DNA from: Schistocephalus solidus
Lineage: Eukaryota; Platyhelminthes; Cestoda; Diphyllobothriidea; Diphyllobothriidae
Direction: 5' to 3'
DNA length: 64,000 bases
Assembly: GCA_017591395.1 (NCBI GenBank)
Contig: WEDG01007250.1
Coordinates: forward strand, 1 to 64,000
The notes below the pieces were generated by a model that did no database searches, had not been told where the DNA came from, and saw nothing but the letters and a program-made list of their open reading frames with translations. The position numbers and the translations under genes were made by a program. Shown here piece after piece: positions 59,262-64,000 of this stretch (the stretch's first letter is position 1; every line of letters starts with the position of its first letter).

Positions 59262-59440
59262 AACTCGTGGCCTAAACGGTTAGAGCGTTTGAATTCTGAT
59301 CAACAGGTGACGAGTTTGATTCTCGGGTGGGACACCACCTGGGGTTGGGTATGACTGGCTGACGACAGCCAATAAGCTAGAAATGGCCATTTTAGTCTCC
59401 ATTGTATTTGTCGGTAATGTCAATCGTACTTTATAAATAA
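59262..59440 (+). repeat. tRNA-derived SINE, family 1, best head
   Basis: Box A TGGCCTAAACGG (59268-59279) with GTTAGAGCG, and box B AGTTTGATTCT (59313-59323) with one mismatch to the GTTCGANNC consensus. The body follows: CACCACCTGGGGTTGGGTAT, GACTGGCTGACGACAGCC, AGAAATGGCCATTTTAGTCT. It is truncated before the family tail. Confidence 0.75.
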
Positions 59441-59599
59441 CAATTTATTATCAAGCGCTTTCCTCCTTTAATATGTTCCTTAATAATGTAATTGAAATAT
59501 GGAAGTGCAGTAGACGTTTTATTTAATAACATTTTAACTGAAATTCTGAAATGTGATTTTGATATGAAATGATTACTTAAGCAGGACTGTCATACAGAT

Positions 59600-59665
59600 T
59601 ATACCACAGTCTAATCTCAGGCCGTTTCAAACATGCCAAGATGCAGGCTTTTCAATAAGCTTATG
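59600..59665 (-). repeat. AT-rich dispersed repeat, core
   Basis: ACATGCCAAGATGCAGGCTT and TTCAATAAGCTTATG correspond to the CATGCCAAGATGCCGGCTTTT-like core. Confidence 0.4.
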
Positions 59666-59777
59666 TTTGGTGGCCTGCAATAAATACAGTCGATAGAATT
59701 AGTATGAATTTTTCCTATTGTTTTCTATATATATATATATATATATATTAATTTGAAAACGTTCTATGGGAAATGGA

Positions 59778-59826
59778 GCTTTATTGCGTAAATTTTCAAC
59801 ACCGGTTCTCCGGGTCGTCGTCAGAC
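59778..59826 (-). ncRNA. Hammerhead-like core, PLE arm 1
   Basis: The minus strand reads GTCTGACGACGACCCGGAGA, then ACCGGTGTTGAAAATTTACG and CAATAAAGC. CTGACGA and GAAA flank a possible CCGG/CCGG hairpin. AATAAA follows. Confidence 0.35.
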
Positions 59827-59950
59827 GCAGGCTGGTAGCAAATGTGACAAAAGCAGTTAATGTCATAATTAAGCGAAAAAAATCGATACTGGCGTGAACA
59901 TTGGCACCATTGAGCGGCCGCCGTGTGTATCAGCATGTCCTGATTGGTTC

Positions 59951-60169
59951 TCATTTCTTCCATTTCTCCTTGAGATTTCTGTACGCCGCATCCAACTCGA
60001 TATGTATGTTGATGCATGACTCATCTGAATGAATCGCCTCGAGGAACTCTCGACATTTCTTGAAGGGACAGGCGGCGACAATCCGAGTTTTATCCCAAGC
60101 GAAGGTGTGGCCGGTGTCTAGAGTATGCATAGCTATTTGGGACAGATGGTCCCACCTCTTTACTGCCAA
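59951..60169 (-). pseudogene. PLE GIY-YIG C-terminal fragment
   Basis: Open for 72 codons to a natural-looking stop: RWDHLSQIAMHTLDTGHTFA, WDKTRIVAACPFKKCREFLE, then AIHSDESCINIHIELDAAYR. This matches PLE C-termini downstream of GIY-YIG. It differs clearly from the protein at 39.7 kb (HTYETGHEFNVAATKII), so at least two PLE lineages are present. Confidence 0.8.
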
Positions 60170-60361
60170 CTGCTGTTCATAGATGCGTGCAGAAGCGGAT
60201 TTGCCTCAAGGATCTCAATGAGAAATGGAAGAAACGAGAACCAATCAGGACAGGCTGATATACACGGCGGCCGCTCCATGGTGCCAATGTTCACGCCAGT
60301 ATCGATTTTTTCGCGTAATTACGAAGTTAACTGCTTTTGTCACATATGCTACCCACCTGCG

Positions 60362-60410
60362 TCTGACGACGACCCCAAAAACCGGTGTTGAAAAGTTACG
60401 CAATAAAGCT
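60362..60410 (+). ncRNA. Hammerhead-like core, PLE arm 2
   Basis: Inverted partner of 59778-59826: TCTGACGACGACCCC, ACCGGTGTTGAAAAGTTACG, CAATAAAGC. The hairpin is weaker here (CCCC in place of CCGG). Confidence 0.3.
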
Positions 60411-60479
60411 CCATCCCCCATAGAACGTATTCAAATTCAACTTTATTTCTTGGGATGCCTCTTTTCCACTACTTACATA

Positions 60480-60625
60480 TAATATATATATATATATAGA
60501 AAAAAATGCATAAAACTATTTTCCTTGCATTTATTTGATAGTATTTCCCATCTTAATAAATTATTTTACGTGAAAAAAGGCATGCTTTTTTTCCCATTCC
60601 ACATTATGAAAATCCTGCACTTTTG

Positions 60626-60668
<43 letters not shown>

Positions 60669-60709
60669 TTATATATATATATATATATATGTATGTATAT
60701 ATATATATA

Positions 60710-60744
<35 letters not shown>

Positions 60745-60760
60745 ATATATATATATAGTA

Positions 60761-60812
<52 letters not shown>

Positions 60813-60834
60813 TGAGAGAGATATATGAGAGAGA

Positions 60835-60892
<58 letters not shown>

Positions 60893-60909
60893 TAGATATA
60901 GATATATAG

Positions 60910-60956
<47 letters not shown>
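60480..60956. repeat. Compound GA/AT microsatellite block
   Basis: (TA)n at 60480-60500, (GA)n at 60627-60665, imperfect (AT)n at 60668-60917 with short GAGA blocks inside, then (GA)n at 60918-60956 touching the CR1-like LINE. Confidence 0.95.
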
Positions 60957-60960
<4 letters not shown>

Positions 60961-62115
60961 CTTTATTTTGAAAGTAGCATTAACAATTTTCAGCAATAAA
61001 TGGCCCCATTCACTGAGAGAATAGGATAAGGTAACAGACCACGCAAGAAGCTAAAGATTAAAAATTGACATCTAATGGGCGAGACAGTTGCACTCTCGGC
61101 TTCTGTATTTGAATCTCTTGATTCGTAAGGTAGCGTGCAAGCATTGGTAAAATAGAGCGTTGATATGCAGATGTACGGCAAGCGATAGGCCGAAGGCCTC
61201 GGCGCATGGGATAGAAAGACTTCATGGCAATGAGCTCAGAGTGGAGAGAATGGGTATGATGATCGATAATTCGCTCAGTGAATTGCTTGGCTGTTGCGAA
61301 GTGTCGTTTTATTGTCATATCAATCAAAAAAATATAAGAAACACCGGCAGCAGAAGATAGTGTTCGGAGGATACGTTTTGACAGTAGCAAAGGCTTTTTA
61401 ATCTAAGCTGGAAAAATCACGGGGAACAATAGAGGATGAGGGAAGAATACATGCATCTAGAAATCGCTGGATAAGAGATTGAGGTGTGTGATAGGAACGC
61501 AAACGACGAATATAATAAAAAAAGTTTAAGAATTTTAGTAAAAATAGTGTCACTATGTAGGGAGAATGAAAGATGGGATGTCAGATTAACGCCAAGGTAC
61601 CGGAAAGAGGATACCTCGTTGGGGAGGACGGCTGAGGATTCAGAACTAGGAGGGTCGCGGCGAGAAGAACACATTGGATAGACTTCTCATGGTTAAATTG
61701 AAGACCATTATCTGATGACCATGCTGAGACATTGTCCAGGCCATCCCTTAGAGACCGGAGATATGTGCAACTTGAGAGGAGATGGCCAAAGCCATACCAA
61801 GTTGGCATATTTTATATACAGACAGCCGTTTGATGTGCCCAAACCGTCCATGCGTGGAGGGGAGAAGAGGCGAGGAGATAGGATGTAACCTAGAAGAACG
61901 CCACAGTTGTTTCGGGAAAAGTGACCGTAGGTATCCGCCTACCGGATTGGGCAAATTGAGTGCAGGAAGTAAAATGGTCTTCGAGCCATGTGAAATCCCC
62001 TGCCGAGCTCACACGCAAATGAGGTGATATGGTGCTCATAAAATTCTGTAATGGATGTGATGTATACTTACGAGCAGCACTAATGAATGAACAGATGCAA
62101 TGCTTCATATGATAA
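60957..62115 (-). mobile_element. CR1-like LINE, second copy
   Basis: Minus strand: RVSSAGDFTWLEDHFTSCTQ (aligned with LAVSWLGDYFTSHTQ of the copy at 51.8 kb), a degraded active site (YANL where YADD is expected, about 61812), SLRDGLDNVSAWSSDNGLQF, NEVSSFRYLGVNLTSHLSFS, and thumb segments ILRTLSSAAGVSYIFLIDMT and RHFATAKQFTERIIDHHTH. It ends at CTTTCAAAATAAAGCGG and TC repeats. It is 5'-truncated with several stops. Confidence 0.8.
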
Positions 62116-62344
62116 AAATCTCGCGTCTTTAAACAATCTCGTAATTAAGAAACGTTCTGAAACCGAGGGATAGTATTTCTTCAAGTAAAACATTTGAAAT
62201 TACTCGTGACATGAGCACAAGGATGAGCATTTTCGTACAGGATTGCTATAAAATACATTTGAATTTATAAGAACCTTTATAAGATAAAACGTTAATATGT
62301 AATACCAATAAAGTAGATTTTTGTTTCCTCACTGTGGTTTTAGG

Positions 62345-62430
62345 TGACCTGCGGAGGCTCACTCAAAAGTCCGCACTCTGACGTGACGCGGTTTATGCTG
62401 ATGATAATAAATATTGAAATCCCGACGACG
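62345..62430 (+). repeat. AT-rich dispersed repeat, core
   Basis: CTGCGGAGGCTCACTCAAAA, GTCCGCACTCTGACGTGACG and TGCTGATGATAATAAA match 47130-47215. Confidence 0.45.
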
Positions 62431-62434
62431 CAAC

Positions 62435-64000
62435 CTGTTCTTATCAAATCACATTTCAGAATTTTGATAGCATATACACGAATTCAGTACAGCTGCGGTA
62501 TGTTACTATTTACGATTAATTTTACAAATTACTAAATTAAAATAAGTCCGTTTTGTGGTATCGCTTTTACTGCAGCTTTGCTAAACCAAGGCTGCTACAA
62601 AAGCATTGGTCTACACGCATTAACCTTTGATGGATGAAATAGAGATGGACCTTGTGGCACCCTGTCATCCTCACTATTTTTAAATTTTAGGCCTTGTTTA
62701 GCGGGGACCGCACTGCGGCCGTTGGGAGAAGTCGGTGGCTATTGTTCTCCTTGGACTTGTCCCCTCAGGAGCTGAGGATTCAGAATGACAATTCATTGCT
62801 CTGCTATCCCAGCTGTTGGGACTAGCGTAAATTCCTACTCGAAACATTTTAAAACTGCCGAAAAACATTTTCATATTTTGTGCTTTCTAAAAACGCTAGC
62901 CCCATTTTTCACCTTTCGTTAAGAAACGAATAAAGTCGCTCCTTTAACCGCTTTTCGGTTTAAGCAGCATTTCTTTGTTTCGGAGCCCAGTCTTTGATTC
63001 GGTTTAAATATTAGCGGACACTGTAGTCAACTTTACGTGAACAAACCACCTCTCGCATCTGTTAAACAGACATTTGTTTCAGCCTACCGTTCACACAGAT
63101 GTAAAACCGATTTTGATGAGGGATACGGCTTAGTAGTGTGTCCCTGCGTTCTCTCGGGTAACCCGTGCTGCATACGAACTGGAACTGTAGCGCAGTTTAC
63201 GTTTAATCATCGCATTAGGTCATGGGGAACCGGACTTCTGTACTGTAAACTTTACTCCCTTGCTGATTATTATTCAGATCTTGTTTATAATACCTCCTAC
63301 CATTAGTTCAAATATAGCCAATGAGCACTAATCAAAACCTTGGTCAGCCGACACCATCGATGTACGGATGCCCCAGCGTTTTGCGTGCGTAGAACGTTGT
63401 GTCCAGGACAATTTGCCTTCGACGGGCTGAAACTTCCCGTGGGATCCCAACCTGCAGTTGGGCTACGACCGGGAGTTGACACGCAGAATACGTTGAGTTC
63501 AAATTCATGCTTCGAACTGCGCGATTCCACGGCATGGAGCATCAAATGAGTGTTTCCACAGAGCCCCGGAAACGGCCACGCAGTCGATTCTCAGCAGATA
63601 CAGCACAGAAGTCATTGACTCGATTCGGTCACAGGCATGGGTTTCGAACGCCGCTCTGCCCTCGAGCTCCAGCTCTACAGGACTCCCGTGTGGCGAGAAG
63701 CTAGCTGCAGATCCTTACTATACGCCATAGCAGACCTGGTGGATGCACTATCAACCCGACATTGGCCATTCCGATCGCCGACAAATGAAGCAGCGCTGAC
63801 TCATGGGGCCCGCAGACAGAGTGATCGACTCTGCACTTCGGATCTTCCGTAACGGTCGAGAGCTTGCAAAATTGAGGGCAGAAATTACCACAGCTTCGTT
63901 CTCTCGTCTTCGAGGAAAGCTGGTCGTGTCTGAAATCGTTTGACTAATCAAGCGAGGACCTCTCAGGTTTTGGGTGCTTGATTTCCGACCTGCTATGCGT
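62435..64000. other. No recognisable gene
   Basis: Frames up to 89 codons occur on both strands. From 63300 the GC content rises and overlapping frames appear, but no domain, splice-consistent gene or known repeat was recognised. Confidence 0.4.

Larger units (their letters stand above)
59755..60427 (-). mobile_element. Penelope-like element, second foldback relic
   Basis: 60169-59755 is a minus-strand PLE 3' end (coding fragment plus 3' region). 60212-60427 repeats its 3' region in inverted orientation (for example CGATACTGGCGTGAACATTG and GAGCGGCCGCCGTGT on one strand, complement on the other). Arms are about 215 bp, loop about 240 bp. A (TA)n tract lies on both outer sides (59726-59750 and 60480-60500). 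Confidence 0.85.

Noticed and set aside
60604..60996. Ile-Tyr repeat proteins
   Set aside because: Readout of the AT microsatellite.

Overview
This is a repeat-dominated stretch of a eukaryotic genome. There are no compact operon-like genes, and long reading frames occur only inside retrotransposon relics or microsatellites. The most likely source is a flatworm, probably a pseudophyllidean (diphyllobothriidean) tapeworm such as Spirometra, Dibothriocephalus or Schistocephalus. That assignment is inference: it rests on the mix of an RTE-type LINE with C2H2 zinc fingers, Penelope-like elements (PLEs), CR1-like LINEs, tRNA-derived SINEs and very long microsatellites. No single-copy host gene could be identified with confidence; one weak pair of candidate exons lies near 30.2-31.0 kb.

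Layout. 1-5.1 kb: the 3' end of one RTE LINE (+) lies tail to tail with a nearly full but internally deleted copy (-). 5.5-6.3 kb: tRNA-like SINE fragments. 8.2-15.4 kb: a TIR-bounded repeat, an isolated LINE tail (+), then a complete 6.3-kb RTE copy (-) bounded by a candidate 9-bp target-site duplication. That copy holds endonuclease, reverse transcriptase, five zinc fingers and a tail of about 350-bp modules. 16-27 kb: AT-rich DNA with SINEs, a dispersed AT-rich repeat and a PLE foldback (19.3-20.1 kb). 29-35.6 kb: SINE, candidate exons, LINE tails (one with a 187-bp CT tract) and a TIR element. 36.9-40.9 kb: GGA and GTG tracts, SINEs and the best PLE (reverse transcriptase plus GIY-YIG). 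41.8-43.7 kb: diverged local repeats. 45-46.3 kb: SINE and a Tc1/mariner relic. 47.9-54.5 kb: AGT, GA, GAT and GAA/GAT microsatellites, two LINE tails that host two of them, and a CR1-like LINE. 55.5-62.1 kb: TIR element, LINE tail, SINE, a second PLE foldback, AT/GA microsatellites and a second CR1-like LINE. 62.4-64 kb: nothing recognised.

How the parts relate. The RTE tail occurs many times without coding sequence and usually stops at the same 3' terminus, which suggests non-autonomous copies mobilised by the LINE. Three of the long microsatellites sit exactly at purine/pyrimidine tracts inside tail copies, and a fourth sits inside the LINE ORF, so this family appears to seed microsatellites. 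PLE ends carry hammerhead-ribozyme-like cores followed by AATAAA. Every coding element seen is broken.
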